Shown in pieces: positions 50,939 through 59,920 of a stretch of 64,000 nucleotides of DNA. Below the pieces are notes generated by a model that ran no database searches, had not been told where the DNA came from, and worked only from the letters and a program-made list of their open reading frames with translations. The DNA comes from Variovorax paradoxus (GTDB lineage Bacteria; Pseudomonadota; Gammaproteobacteria; Burkholderiales; Burkholderiaceae_C), in contig NZ_CP046622.1 of assembly GCF_009755665.1 (NCBI RefSeq), positions 62,001 through 126,000 on the forward strand. The letters run 5' to 3'. How positions within the stretch are numbered: the first letter of the stretch is position 1; each line of letters begins with the position of its first letter. Made by a program: the position numbers and the translations under genes.

Positions 50939-51713
50939 GGCCCTGCTCGATGAAGGCGAACAACTCGCGGCGCAGCCGCAGATACTCCGGATGCTCCTTG
51001 GTCGTGAGCTGGTCGCGCGGGCGCGGAATCTTCACGTCGATCATCCGCGCGAGGCTGGGCCGCCCCGGGCCGGGGTTGGCTTGCAGCGCGATCACGCGGT
51101 CGCCCAGATAGATGGCTTCTTCCAGGTCGTGCGTGACGAACAGCACCGTCAGCCCGTCGTCGCGCACCAGTCGCGCGAGCTCGTCCTGCAGGCTCTGGCG
51201 CGTAAGCGCATCGAGCGCGCCGAAGGGCTCGTCCATCATCATGAGTTCGGGCTTCTGCGCCAGGCAGCGAGCGATCTGCGCGCGCTGCTGCATGCCGCCC
51301 GAAAGCTGCACCGGAAACTTCTGCGCGTGCTTTGCAAGGCCCACCTTGCCGAGCACGTCGGCAATGCGCGGCGCACGCTCGGCCGCGGGCACACCGGCGG
51401 CCTCGAGCGCCAGGCTCACGTTGCCTTCCACCGTGCGCCAGGGCAGCAGCGCGCGGCCATAGTCCTGGAACACGAAGGCCACTTCGCGCGAAGGCTCCGT
51501 CATCTTCACGCCGTTGCGCCGCACTTCTCCGGCACTGGCGGTGACAAGGCCGCTGGCCGCGCGCAGCAGCGTGGTCTTGCCGCAGCCGCTCGGGCCGACG
51601 ATGCAGACGAACTCGCCGCGCGCCACGTCGAACGAAGTGGGCGACAGGATCTCGCGCCCGCCGAGCCGGATCGCGACGCCGTCGAAGCGAAGAAAGTCGG
51701 CGGCAGCGTTCAC
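50931..51713 (-). CDS. NitT/TauT-type ABC transporter ATPase
   Basis: A 260-residue ATPase starting at GTG within the GTGA overlap with the binding-protein stop. Walker A GPSGCGKTT near residue 40, Q-loop FVFQDYGRALLPWRTV, signature LSGGMQQR, Walker B LMMMDEPFGALD, switch THDLEEA. It resembles SsuB/TauB. It powers import of the ligand bound by the upstream periplasmic protein. Confidence 0.93.
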   Translation of the reverse strand: MNAAADFLRFDGVAIRLGGREILSPTSFDVARGEFVCIVGPSGCGKTTLLRAASGLVTASAGEVRRNGVKMTEPSREVAFVFQDYGRALLPWRTVEGNVSLALEAAGVPAAERAPRIADVLGKVGLAKHAQKFPVQLSGGMQQRAQIARCLAQKPELMMMDEPFGALDALTRQSLQDELARLVRDDGLTVLFVTHDLEEAIYLGDRVIALQANPGPGRPSLARMIDVKIPRPRDQLTTKEHPEYLRLRRELFAFIEQGHD

Positions 51714-52654
51714 TTGGCAATCAGCTTTGCAACGTCGATGGAGGTCTTCAGCATGTCCTGGTCCTTCATCAGGCCGACCCAGTAGCCCAGCTGCTTTTCG
51801 TTCACCGTGGCGCCCGGCGGCGAGATCTGGATCTTCGCGAGCACCTCGGGCGGCAGCTTGATGTACTTGCCGATGGCCGCGCGCACCTTGGCGTCGTTCT
51901 TCGGCTGCTGCATGAAGGCCGCGGCCTCGACCAGCGATTCGCGGAACGCGCGCGCGGCAGCCGGGTTCTTTGCCACCCATTCGCGCTTGGCCGCATGCAC
52001 GATGGTCTGGTTGTTCTCCGGCAAGAAGGTGGAGTAATAGGAGGCCACGTAGCCCGCGCCGCTCTCGGTGATGCGGCTCATGAACGGGTCGGCCGACACC
52101 ACTGCATCGACCGAGCCGCCGCGCAGCAGGTCGGCGTGCTGCGGAAACGACGCCTCGACGAAGTTGACCTTGCGGTAGTCCACGCCGCTGTCCTTGAGCC
52201 ATGCGCGAAAGGTCACGTGCAGGAACGCGCCGAGCCCGGGCACGCCGATTTTCTTGCCTACGCAATCCTGCGGGTTCTTGATGCCCGAGCCCGCGCGCGC
52301 CACCAGGCCGAAGCCGGTGATCGTCTTCGACGTGAGTCCGCCGCCCGCGACCAGCACAAGGTCGAGCCCGCCATCCACCGCCTGCAGGAACACCGAGGGC
52401 GTGGGCCCGCCGATCTGCAGCGAGTCGGACTGCAGCGCCGCGGGAATGGTGGAGTTGAGCGGAATGAACTTGAGCTCGACCTCGAGGTTGCGCTTCTTGA
52501 AGTAGCCCTCTTCGGCGGATACGAACACCGAGGCGAAGTCCGACACGGCCGTGTAGCCGAACACGATCTTCGGGTTCGATTGCGCGCGCGATGGCAGGGC
52601 CGCGGCGGCCGATGCGGCGCCCAGCACCGACAGCAGGGTGCGTCGTTTCATCAT
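51710..52654 (-). CDS. NitT/TauT-type ABC transporter substrate-binding protein
   Basis: A 314-residue periplasmic protein with a signal peptide (RRTLLSVLGAASAAAALPSRA). KIVFGYTAVSDFASVFVSAEEGYF and LQIGGPTPSVFLQAVDGG are NMT1/TauA-type blocks. Such proteins bind sulfonates, nitrate, pyrimidines or aromatic acids. With fahA and acetoacetyl-CoA synthetase as partners, a keto or aromatic acid is more likely than a sulfonate. AGGAG lies ten bases before the start. It overlaps the tetR stop by four bases. Confidence 0.9.
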   Translation of the reverse strand: MMKRRTLLSVLGAASAAAALPSRAQSNPKIVFGYTAVSDFASVFVSAEEGYFKKRNLEVELKFIPLNSTIPAALQSDSLQIGGPTPSVFLQAVDGGLDLVLVAGGGLTSKTITGFGLVARAGSGIKNPQDCVGKKIGVPGLGAFLHVTFRAWLKDSGVDYRKVNFVEASFPQHADLLRGGSVDAVVSADPFMSRITESGAGYVASYYSTFLPENNQTIVHAAKREWVAKNPAAARAFRESLVEAAAFMQQPKNDAKVRAAIGKYIKLPPEVLAKIQISPPGATVNEKQLGYWVGLMKDQDMLKTSIDVAKLIAK

Positions 52655-53382
52655 GTCTTTTGTCTCCTGGGAGTGGTGGTTTTCTTTGGCGGGGCCTTCG
52701 GGCGCGGCAGCGCTGCACGCAGCCCGCCGACGATGAAGTTCACGAGCATTGGCGTGGCCGCCGGATCGCTGCGCACGTTCTCGCCGTGCGACAGCCGTTC
52801 GATGCGGCTGTCGTTCAGGTGATGCAGCAGCGCCCCCAGCGCGAACTGGTAGGCCCACGCCACTTGCCCGCGCGTGGCGTGCGGCATGGCGAGGTGCAGT
52901 GCATCGATGTACGCCTCGGCCAGCGGATCGAAGTAGCCGCGCAACACGCGGTCGGCTTCTTCGGTGGCGTGGTAGAGCTCGCGCGCCACCAGCAGCGCGT
53001 AGTACTCGCCCTCGGCGCTGGCGCGCAGCGCAAGCACCGGACCGGTGAAAGCTTCGATGATGCGCGGCAGCGTGCGCAGGTCGGCCGGGTCGATGTGCAC
53101 CGCCTTGAGGCCCGCCAGCCGCTCATCGATGCTGTGACTCCAGTGCTCGAAAATCGCATGGAAGAGCTCGTGCTTCGGGCCGTAGTAGTAGCCCACCAGG
53201 GCCAGCGGCACGCCCGCCTCTTCGGCAATCTGGCGGATCGTGACCGCGTGGTAGCCGTGCTGTGCAAAGAGCTTTTCTGCCGCCAGCAGAATGGCCTGCC
53301 GCCGGTCGGGCCGGGTGGCTTCAGCCACGGGGGCCGCAGCCCGGTGGGCGCTTCGTTTGGCGGGCGGGGTCCGGGTGTTCAT
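52651..53382 (-). CDS. TetR-family transcriptional regulator
   Basis: A 243-residue regulator. The helix-turn-helix lies at residues about 30-75 (AILLAAEKLFAQHGYHAVTI, then EEAGVPLALVGYYYGPKHEL). The C-terminal domain is of the TetR_C type with a long basic tail (PRPKAPPKKTTTPRRQ). It is the first gene of the leftward operon, next to two palindromic sites before its start, so it is probably autoregulatory and also controls the divergent acetoacetyl-CoA synthetase gene. Confidence 0.9.
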   Translation of the reverse strand: MNTRTPPAKRSAHRAAAPVAEATRPDRRQAILLAAEKLFAQHGYHAVTIRQIAEEAGVPLALVGYYYGPKHELFHAIFEHWSHSIDERLAGLKAVHIDPADLRTLPRIIEAFTGPVLALRASAEGEYYALLVARELYHATEEADRVLRGYFDPLAEAYIDALHLAMPHATRGQVAWAYQFALGALLHHLNDSRIERLSHGENVRSDPAATPMLVNFIVGGLRAALPRPKAPPKKTTTPRRQKT

Positions 53383-53390
53383 CGGGCGTA

Positions 53391-53406
53391 TTGAACGGCC
53401 GTACAA
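53391..53406. promoter_or_regulatory. probable TetR operator, site 1 of a tandem pair
   Basis: TTGAACGGCCGTACAA is a near-perfect palindrome (one mismatch pair) eight bases before the tetR start. Site 2 repeats it 21 bases away, on the same face of the helix. Confidence 0.72.
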
Positions 53407-53411
53407 AACTA

Positions 53412-53427
53412 TTGAACACGCGTACAA
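53412..53427. promoter_or_regulatory. probable TetR operator, site 2 of a tandem pair
   Basis: TTGAACACGCGTACAA shares the arms TTGNAC and GTNCAA with site 1. It lies between the tetR start (53382) and the acetoacetyl-CoA synthetase start (53483), so one bound complex could cover both promoters. Confidence 0.72.
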
Positions 53428-53482
53428 ACCCTGAGGTCAACCCCGATTGAGCGGCGTGGAATGCGGCATTACGCTCAATGCC

Positions 53483-55489
53483 ATGCTCGCTCCCAACACT
53501 CCCCAGATCCGCCTCTACCAAGACTGGCTGCGCGACAAGCGCGGCCTGTCGTTCGACACCTACGACGCGCTGTGGCGCTGGTCAGTGACTGACCTGGACG
53601 CCTTTTGGCAAAGCATCTGGGACTACATGGGCATGCAGTCGCCCACGGCGCACACCGCGGTGCTGGCCGGAGCGCGCATGCCCGGCGCCACGTGGTTCCC
53701 GGGCGCGCAGGTCAACTACGCGCGCGAGGTGCTGCGCCATGCCGATGCGGCGCACGTGGCCGGCATGCCCGCCATCGTGAGCGACAACGAACTCGGCCAA
53801 GTGCGTGAGATGTCGTGGCCCGAGCTGCGCCGCCAGGTGGCTTCGGTCGCGCTCACGCTGCGCTCGCTTGGCGTGCGGCGCGGAGACCGCGTGGCCGCCT
53901 ACATGCCCAACGTGCCCGAAACCATGGTGGCGTTTCTCGCGTGCTCGAGCATCGGCGCGGTGTGGAGCGTGTGCGCGCCCGACATGGGCACGGCCGCCGT
54001 GGTCGACCGCTTCCGGCAGATCGAACCGACGCTGCTGATTGCTGCCGACGGCGTGCACTACGGCGCCAAGCCCATCGACCGCAGCGCAGTGGTGCAAGAG
54101 CTGCGCGGCGCACTGCCCAGCGTGCAGAAGCTGCTGCTGCTCAGAACACCGTATGCCGCGCAACAGCTTGACGCCGACGCCGGTTGGCAAGACGCCATTG
54201 CGCGCAATGACGCCGAGGTGGCCGCGTTCGAACCCGAGTGGCTGCCCTTCGACCATCCGATCTGGATCGTCTATTCGAGCGGCACCACCGGCCTGCCCAA
54301 GCCCATCGTGCACGGACAGGGCGGCATCATCATGACGATGTATGCCTGCGGGCTGCACAACGACGTGGGCGCGAGCTACGGTGCCAACAACTTCGGCGAG
54401 CGCTTTCACTGGTACAGCTCCACGGGGTGGGTCATGTGGAACTGCCAGCTCGGCGGGCTGGCCTTCGGCTCGACCATCGTCATCTACGACGGCCATCCGG
54501 CTGGCAGCAAGGAGAAGCCCGACTGGGCCGTGCTGTGGCGCTTTGTCGCCAAGCACCGCATCACCTTCTTCGGCGCCGGCGCGGCCTACTTCACCAATTG
54601 CATGAAGGCCGGTGTGGTGGCCGCCGAATGCGGAGACCTCACCCGCGTGCGCGCGCTCGGCAGCACCGGCTCGCCGCTGTCGGAAGAAGTGCAGCGCTGG
54701 GGAACAGAGCAGCTGCTGGGCGCGGGCGCCGACAGCGTGTGGTGGTGCAACATTTCGGGCGGCACCGATTTCTGCGGCGCATTTGTCGGCGGCAACCGCG
54801 AGCTGCCCGAGGTGCCCGGCCAGATGCAATGCCGGCAGCTCGGCCACTCGGTCGAGGCATGGAACGAAGACGGCCAGCCCGTCATCGGCGAGGTGGGCGA
54901 GCTGGTCTGCACCAAGCCCATTCCATCGATGCCGCTGTACTTCTGGGGCGACGAAGGCAATGCGCGCTACCTGTCGAGCTACTTCGACACCTACCCCGGC
55001 ATCTGGCGCCACGGCGACTGGATCAAGATCGGCGAAGACGGCGGTTGCATCATCTACGGCCGCAGCGACGCCACCATCAACCGCCAGGGCCTGCGCATGG
55101 GCACCAGCGAGATCTACAGCGCCGTGGAAGGACTGCCCGAAGTGCTCGACTCGATGGTGGTCGACCTCGAATACCTCGGCCGCGAAAGCTACATGCCGCT
55201 GTTCGTGGTGCTGCGCCCCGGCGTGCCGCTGGACGACGCCATGCGCGCGAAGATCAACGACGCCATCAAGACATCGCTCTCGCCGCGCTTTGCGCCCAAC
55301 GACATCTTCCAGGTCGACGAGATCCCGCGCACGCTTTCGGGCAAGAAGCAGGAGCTGCCGATCAAGAAGCTGCTGCTCGGCCAGCCGATCGAGAAAGTGG
55401 TCAACCGCGAGGCCATGGCCAATCCCGGCAGCCTCGACTGGTTCGTGGCCTTTGCAGCGCGGCGCGCGGCTCAGGCCAGCAGTTCGTAG
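53483..55489 (+). CDS. aacS: acetoacetyl-CoA synthetase
   Basis: A 668-residue AMP-forming ligase of the acetoacetyl-CoA synthetase branch. NYAREVLRHAD and VCAPDMGTAAVVDRF are N-terminal blocks, IVYSSGTTGLPKP the P-loop, WYSSTGWVMWN and GGTDFCGAFVGG the substrate region, and LSGKKQELPIKK near the end the catalytic Lys. It would activate the acetoacetate freed by the divergently encoded fumarylacetoacetase. Start at the first ATG; a GTG nine codons upstream is an alternative. Its end overlaps the convergent cyclase gene by 19 bases. Confidence 0.95.
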   Translation: MLAPNTPQIRLYQDWLRDKRGLSFDTYDALWRWSVTDLDAFWQSIWDYMGMQSPTAHTAVLAGARMPGATWFPGAQVNYAREVLRHADAAHVAGMPAIVSDNELGQVREMSWPELRRQVASVALTLRSLGVRRGDRVAAYMPNVPETMVAFLACSSIGAVWSVCAPDMGTAAVVDRFRQIEPTLLIAADGVHYGAKPIDRSAVVQELRGALPSVQKLLLLRTPYAAQQLDADAGWQDAIARNDAEVAAFEPEWLPFDHPIWIVYSSGTTGLPKPIVHGQGGIIMTMYACGLHNDVGASYGANNFGERFHWYSSTGWVMWNCQLGGLAFGSTIVIYDGHPAGSKEKPDWAVLWRFVAKHRITFFGAGAAYFTNCMKAGVVAAECGDLTRVRALGSTGSPLSEEVQRWGTEQLLGAGADSVWWCNISGGTDFCGAFVGGNRELPEVPGQMQCRQLGHSVEAWNEDGQPVIGEVGELVCTKPIPSMPLYFWGDEGNARYLSSYFDTYPGIWRHGDWIKIGEDGGCIIYGRSDATINRQGLRMGTSEIYSAVEGLPEVLDSMVVDLEYLGRESYMPLFVVLRPGVPLDDAMRAKINDAIKTSLSPRFAPNDIFQVDEIPRTLSGKKQELPIKKLLLGQPIEKVVNREAMANPGSLDWFVAFAARRAAQASSS

Positions 55490-57369
55490 AGCACCATGCG
55501 CGTGCGGCGCCCGCGAATCTCGGCGTCTTCCTCGATGCGGCGCGTACGCAACCGCCCGCGCAGCGCTTCATAGGTGGCCTCCGACACTAGCGTTTGCGTG
55601 CCCAGCTGCTTGTTGATGCCCTCGATGCGGCTCGCCACGTTGATCACGTCGCCGAACGCGGTGTAGGCCAGGCGGTCGTTCGACCCGAGCACGCCGGCGA
55701 TCACCACGCCCGTGTGAATGCCGATGCGCGTGCGGAATTCAGGCAGGCCTTGGGCGCGCCATTTGCGGTTGAGCTCGCCCATTTCGGCGTGCAGCTGAAG
55801 GGCCGCTGTGCAGGCCTGGTATTCGGCGTCGCGCAGGTCCGCGGGCGCGCCCCACAGCACCATGATGCCGTCGCCGATGAACTTGTCGATCACGCCGCCG
55901 TGCTGCGCGAACACGCGCGCCGCAAGATTGAAGTACTCCGTCAGCATGCCCACCAGCACGTCAGGTTCAAGCGATTCGGAGATACGGGCAAAACCTTCGA
56001 CATCGGTGAACATCGCGGCAATGCGGCGCGGCGAACCGCTGGGCGCCAGCGTGTGGCCTTCGGCGATGAGCCGGTTGATCACGTCCACCGGCACGAACTT
56101 GCTGAACGCCTTGAGGCTTCGCGCCGATTCGTCCAGGGCCTGGTCCAGGTGCTGGATCTCGAGCACCCGGCTCGGCTCGCGCGGCAGGTTGTCCAGCTCC
56201 AGCAAGCCGATGCGCCGCGCAATGCGCGAGAGGTTCTCGACCGGAGACGTGACCAGCTTGGAGAGCCGCAGCGACAGCAACAGCGTCGCCGCCAGGAAAA
56301 TCACCGCCAGCAACAGCCCCCACAGCACGGTCCGCTGCAGGCTGCCCAGCAGCATGTCTTCGGGCACCCAGCTCACCAGCTGCCAGCCGGTGGACGGAAT
56401 GCGCGAGTGCTGCACCAGATAGCGCTTGCCCTCGAACGCGATTGAAAAGCTGGTGTCGTGCGGGCCTGCCGCAAGGCCGTCGGCAGCCATGTGCTCGTGC
56501 AGCGCGCCCAGAATGCCGCCCTTGGCCGGTGCCAGTTCGCGGACCACGCCCGGTACGTCGCTGCGGGCGAGCACTTGATAGTCGGCGCTCAGCAATGCAC
56601 TGTTGCCTTGGCCGCTGCCGCTGCTGAAGAGGCGCACGAATTCGGACAACCGCCCCAGCGATACGTCGCCCGCCACGACCATGGCGCCCCCGCTGCCTTC
56701 GTCCGGGCCGCGCCTGCTTGGCTGTGCATAGGTCACGCCCAGCTCCTGCGCGGCGGCAAAAACGTAGGGCTGGGTCCAGATCGGGCCCTTGGCCTGGCGG
56801 GCCTGCAGGTACCAGCTGCGCTGCGTCGGGTCGTAGCTGCTGCGGTAGGCCTCGATGCGCGTCGTGCCGTAGCGCTGCCGCACGTCGCCCGGCACATTGG
56901 AGGCCGGCTTGTACTGCCATGTTTCCGTGGTGAAGGCCGGCCCGCGCGAAATCTGACGCACCGCCAGCGCCGGGTAGCGCAACACCATCAGCATCTGGCC
57001 GTCGTTGTTGGCCACGTAGGTGCTGTCGAGTTCGGGCGATTGCTGCAGCAGCGTCCACAGCAGCTCGGCGGTCTGGCCGGAGTTGTCACCCGCGGGGCGC
57101 AGGTTGGGCGAGTCGCTGATTGCGCCCACCACCGATTCAGTCTTGGCCAGGAAGGCGAGCACCTTGTCTTCGGTGCGGTCGTGGTTTGCCTTGTGGGCCG
57201 ATTGGCCGATGCTGGAGACCAGGCGCTGCGAGCCCCAGTAGCCCAGCGCCACCAGCAGCAGCGACTGGCTCAGGGCAACGGCGCTGACGACAGTGCCCAC
57301 GTCCACTCTGAAGCGGCGCGGCTTGCGATAGGGGCCCGTGGCCCTTGGCGGTGTTGTTGTTGTCTCCAC
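55471..57369 (-). CDS. membrane adenylate cyclase with extracytoplasmic Cache domain
   Basis: A 632-residue class III cyclase starting at GTG. One membrane segment near residue 30 (VSAVALSQSLLLVALGYWG), a periplasmic Cache-like sensor (about 60-340, with WYLQARQAKGPIWTQPYVF), a second segment (VLWGLLLAVIFLAATLLLSL), a HAMP-like linker and the catalytic domain with FTDVEGF, DKFIGDGIMVLWG (metal Asp and purine Lys) and FGDVINVASR (adenine-specifying Asp, transition-state Asn/Arg). It makes cAMP in response to a periplasmic ligand. Confidence 0.92.
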   Translation of the reverse strand: METTTTPPRATGPYRKPRRFRVDVGTVVSAVALSQSLLLVALGYWGSQRLVSSIGQSAHKANHDRTEDKVLAFLAKTESVVGAISDSPNLRPAGDNSGQTAELLWTLLQQSPELDSTYVANNDGQMLMVLRYPALAVRQISRGPAFTTETWQYKPASNVPGDVRQRYGTTRIEAYRSSYDPTQRSWYLQARQAKGPIWTQPYVFAAAQELGVTYAQPSRRGPDEGSGGAMVVAGDVSLGRLSEFVRLFSSGSGQGNSALLSADYQVLARSDVPGVVRELAPAKGGILGALHEHMAADGLAAGPHDTSFSIAFEGKRYLVQHSRIPSTGWQLVSWVPEDMLLGSLQRTVLWGLLLAVIFLAATLLLSLRLSKLVTSPVENLSRIARRIGLLELDNLPREPSRVLEIQHLDQALDESARSLKAFSKFVPVDVINRLIAEGHTLAPSGSPRRIAAMFTDVEGFARISESLEPDVLVGMLTEYFNLAARVFAQHGGVIDKFIGDGIMVLWGAPADLRDAEYQACTAALQLHAEMGELNRKWRAQGLPEFRTRIGIHTGVVIAGVLGSNDRLAYTAFGDVINVASRIEGINKQLGTQTLVSEATYEALRGRLRTRRIEEDAEIRGRRTRMVLYELLA

Positions 57370-57544
57370 AAAAGCAAAAGACGGCTGCCCCGTCGAGGAA
57401 TGCAGCGGTCATTTTGCGTTGAGTGCGCTAACAGGTGTCAGCGTAAGTGTGCATTGCGCTACTAACGCACTGAAGTTTTCAACCGAGGTGTGCAGGATTT
57501 CGCGGCTGCCGCAACACTTCCGCGGCGCACGGGAACTATTTGGG

Positions 57545-58261
57545 TCAACGCGCGTCGTGAAAAATAATTCCGAGCGTGTGCCGCCGCCCGGAGCGCACGC
57601 GGCTCACGCCATGCCGCATGGTCACACGGTAGGTGCCGCGCGTGCCTGCCACCGGCCGCTGGTTGACCGCGAAGATCACCGCCTCGCCCTGCGCAAGCGA
57701 CACCACCTCGGCGCGCGACTGCATGCGCGGCCGCTGCTCGGTCAGCACGAATTCGCCGCCCGTGAAGTCTTGTCCCGGGCGACTCAGCAGCACCGTGAGC
57801 TGCAGCGGAAACTGCAGGTCGCCATACAGGTCCTGATGCAGGCAGTTGTAGTCGCCCTCTTCGTAGCGAAGCAGTAGCGGCGTGGGGCGCAACTGGCCCG
57901 CCGCATGGCAGCGCGCGAGGTAGGAGGCGTGGTCCGCCGGGTAGTCGGCCGGCTGGCCCATGGCCGCGGCCCATGCGTTGGCAAGAGGCGCCAGCCGTTC
58001 GTAGAGGGCGCTGCGCCACCCGGCGAGCAAGGGTGGCAGGGGGTTGGCGAAGTACTGGTACTCGCCTTGGCCGAAGCCGTGGCGCTGCATCACCACGCGG
58101 CTGCGGAAATGACCGGACTCGTTGTAGAGCGCGGCCAGCGCGGTGCATTCCTTGGGGCTGAACAGCACGCCCGTCGTGGCGCAGCCGCGCGTGGCAAGCT
58201 CGGTTTCGATGCGCGGCCAGTCGAGGGCTGCAACGGATTTTTCGGGAGAGATCGTCGGCAT
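57545..58261 (-). CDS. 2-oxoglutarate/Fe(II)-dependent oxygenase
   Basis: A 238-residue dioxygenase. The HxD iron pair is His142/Asp144 in NCLHQDLYGD, the distal His is His217 in TMRHGVSRV, and Arg residues just after it should bind 2-oxoglutarate. NPLPPLLAGWRSALYERL and FTGGEFVLTEQRPR are family blocks of the prolyl-hydroxylase-like group. The substrate is unknown; some relatives lie beside alkylation-repair genes, but none is present here. The 175 bases to the cyclase start show no clear feature. Confidence 0.87.
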   Translation of the reverse strand: MPTISPEKSVAALDWPRIETELATRGCATTGVLFSPKECTALAALYNESGHFRSRVVMQRHGFGQGEYQYFANPLPPLLAGWRSALYERLAPLANAWAAAMGQPADYPADHASYLARCHAAGQLRPTPLLLRYEEGDYNCLHQDLYGDLQFPLQLTVLLSRPGQDFTGGEFVLTEQRPRMQSRAEVVSLAQGEAVIFAVNQRPVAGTRGTYRVTMRHGVSRVRSGRRHTLGIIFHDAR

Positions 58262-58353
58262 GCGGGCAGTGTGCTGCCGGCGCAGCGGCGGCGCTGGCCG
58301 TTTCCGGACACCACTTCCTGCGTGCCTACCCGCGGCCTATATCCGCCCCGCGC

Positions 58354-58758
58354 TTATATCCACTTGCCGCTGCCCGTCGGCATCTGAATGTTGGTGGCTG
58401 GGTCGCCGCTGCTCACCAGCGCGCCGATGGCAATGCTCAGCAGCGAGATGAAGATGCTCGCGAAGAACGCGGTCCAGAAACCCGAGACCTTGAACCCGCG
58501 CACCAGCGCGGCCACCAGCATGATCATCAGCGCGTTGATCACCAGCAGGAAGAGGCCGAAGGTCAGCAGCGTCAACGGAAGGGTGAGCACGATCAGAAGC
58601 GGCTTGACCACGGCATTGGCCAGGCCGAGCAGCAGGGCCGAGATCACCAGTGCCGAAGTGCTCTCGAACTTGAGGCCGCGGAAGATCAGGCTTGCGACCC
58701 ACAGCGACAGCGCCGTGATGGCCCAGTGCACGAGAAAGGGGGCGAGGTTGTTCAGCAT
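58354..58758 (-). CDS. YvlD-like small membrane protein (phage holin 4_2 superfamily)
   Basis: A 134-residue protein with four membrane segments (HWAITALSLWVASLIF, ALVISALLLGLANAVV, LTFGLFLLVINALMIMLVAA, FFASIFISLLSIAIGALV). KPLLIVLTLPLTLLTFG is the conserved loop. These chromosomal proteins are not lysis holins; their role is unknown, possibly envelope stress. Confidence 0.87.
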   Translation of the reverse strand: MLNNLAPFLVHWAITALSLWVASLIFRGLKFESTSALVISALLLGLANAVVKPLLIVLTLPLTLLTFGLFLLVINALMIMLVAALVRGFKVSGFWTAFFASIFISLLSIAIGALVSSGDPATNIQMPTGSGKWI

Positions 58759-58825
58759 GGTGTGAGAGGCGGAAGAGGCGGAAGACGGTCCGCCTGGTGG
58801 TTCAGGCCATCATATCGGCAGCGTC

Positions 58826-59734
58826 TCAGGATGAGTCGCGCCGTGCCTCGGCCAAGAGCCAGTCGCTGAAGAACTTCAGCAGCGGCCGCTGGTCGGCGCG
58901 TTCGGGCGTTACAAGGTAGTAGTTGCGCTCGCCCGAGAGCGGCCGTGCGCAGGCCACCACGAGTTCGCCGCGTGCAAGCTCGTCGGCCACCAGCATCGTC
59001 GGCATCAGCGCCACGCCAAGGCCGTGCGAAGCCGCCGCGGCCAATATGGAAAACAGCTCATAGCGCGGCCCGCCGCGCGCATTGGGTGCATCGATCTGCT
59101 GCGCGTCGAACCACTGGCGCCAGCCGTCCGGCCGCGTGCTCTGTTGCAGCAGCGGCATCTTCGCGATGGCCGCGGGCGCCACCGGCTTGCCACGCGGCAG
59201 AAGCGAAGGGCTGCACACCGGCACGACGTCTTCATGCATGAGCATGACGGTGTGCGTGCCGGCCCAGTTTTGTACCTGCGCGGGCGTGCCGGCGTACAGC
59301 GCGGCGTCGAACTCCGCATCGGCAAAAAGAAACGGCCGGGTGCGCGTCTCGATGTGCACCACCACGTCGGGCTGCAGCGCTGCAAAGCCCTTCAGGCGCG
59401 GCATCAGCCAGCGCGTGGCAAAGGTGGGCACGGCCGCCAAAGAGAGAGAGCCGCCTTCGCCTTGGTGTGCCATGGCGTCGAGCGTGTCGCGCTCCATGGC
59501 TTCGAGGCGTTTGGTGATCTGCCGCGCATACGCCGCGCCGCTCGCGGTAAGAGCCACGCCATGGCGGGTGCGGCGGAACAGCGCCACGCCCAGGAAGGCC
59601 TCCAGCGTGCCGATCTGGCGCGACACCGCGCTTTGCGTAAGCGCGAGTTCCTGCGCGGCGCGGGTGTAGCTCTCGTGGCGCGCGGCGGCGGCGAAGCATA
59701 CGAGAGTCTGCAGGGGTGGGATCTTGCGGCGCAT
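58826..59734 (-). CDS. gcdR: LysR-type regulator of glutaryl-CoA dehydrogenase (GcdR-like)
   Basis: A 302-residue GcvA-like LysR regulator: PPLQTLVCFAAAARHESYT, TQSAVSRQIGTLEAFLG, then effector domain from about residue 95 (GSLSLAAVPTFATRWL). It is divergent from gcdH/gcdG, the arrangement known in Pseudomonas, where GcdR activates these genes in response to glutarate. A T-N11-A palindrome with TGGT/ACCA arms lies 20 bases before its start. Confidence 0.9.
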   Translation of the reverse strand: MRRKIPPLQTLVCFAAAARHESYTRAAQELALTQSAVSRQIGTLEAFLGVALFRRTRHGVALTASGAAYARQITKRLEAMERDTLDAMAHQGEGGSLSLAAVPTFATRWLMPRLKGFAALQPDVVVHIETRTRPFLFADAEFDAALYAGTPAQVQNWAGTHTVMLMHEDVVPVCSPSLLPRGKPVAPAAIAKMPLLQQSTRPDGWRQWFDAQQIDAPNARGGPRYELFSILAAAASHGLGVALMPTMLVADELARGELVVACARPLSGERNYYLVTPERADQRPLLKFFSDWLLAEARRDSS

Positions 59735-59754
59735 GTATGCCGCTAGTGTATGAC

Positions 59755-59773
59755 TGGTGCCCGGCCGCTACCA
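59755..59773. promoter_or_regulatory. probable GcdR (LysR-type) binding site
   Basis: TGGT / 11 bases / ACCA is an inverted repeat that fits T-N11-A. It lies in the 186-base divergent region, near the gcdR end, as expected for the high-affinity recognition site of a LysR regulator. Confidence 0.6.
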
Positions 59774-59920
59774 ATGGAAACACCTCTGCGCAGAGCCACA
59801 AGTTGTGCGTGGTGCGCATATCTGGGTGAGGATTCATCGTTTGCGCCCGGCCCTTTGCATGGCTAGGATCGGCCCATTCCCCCTCGGTTTCTTTTTTTCC
59901 CCTATTCCGGAGACAGCCAC

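Noticed and set aside
58354..58758. Phage holin, hence prophage remnant
   Set aside because: The protein belongs to a widespread chromosomal membrane family and no other phage gene is near.
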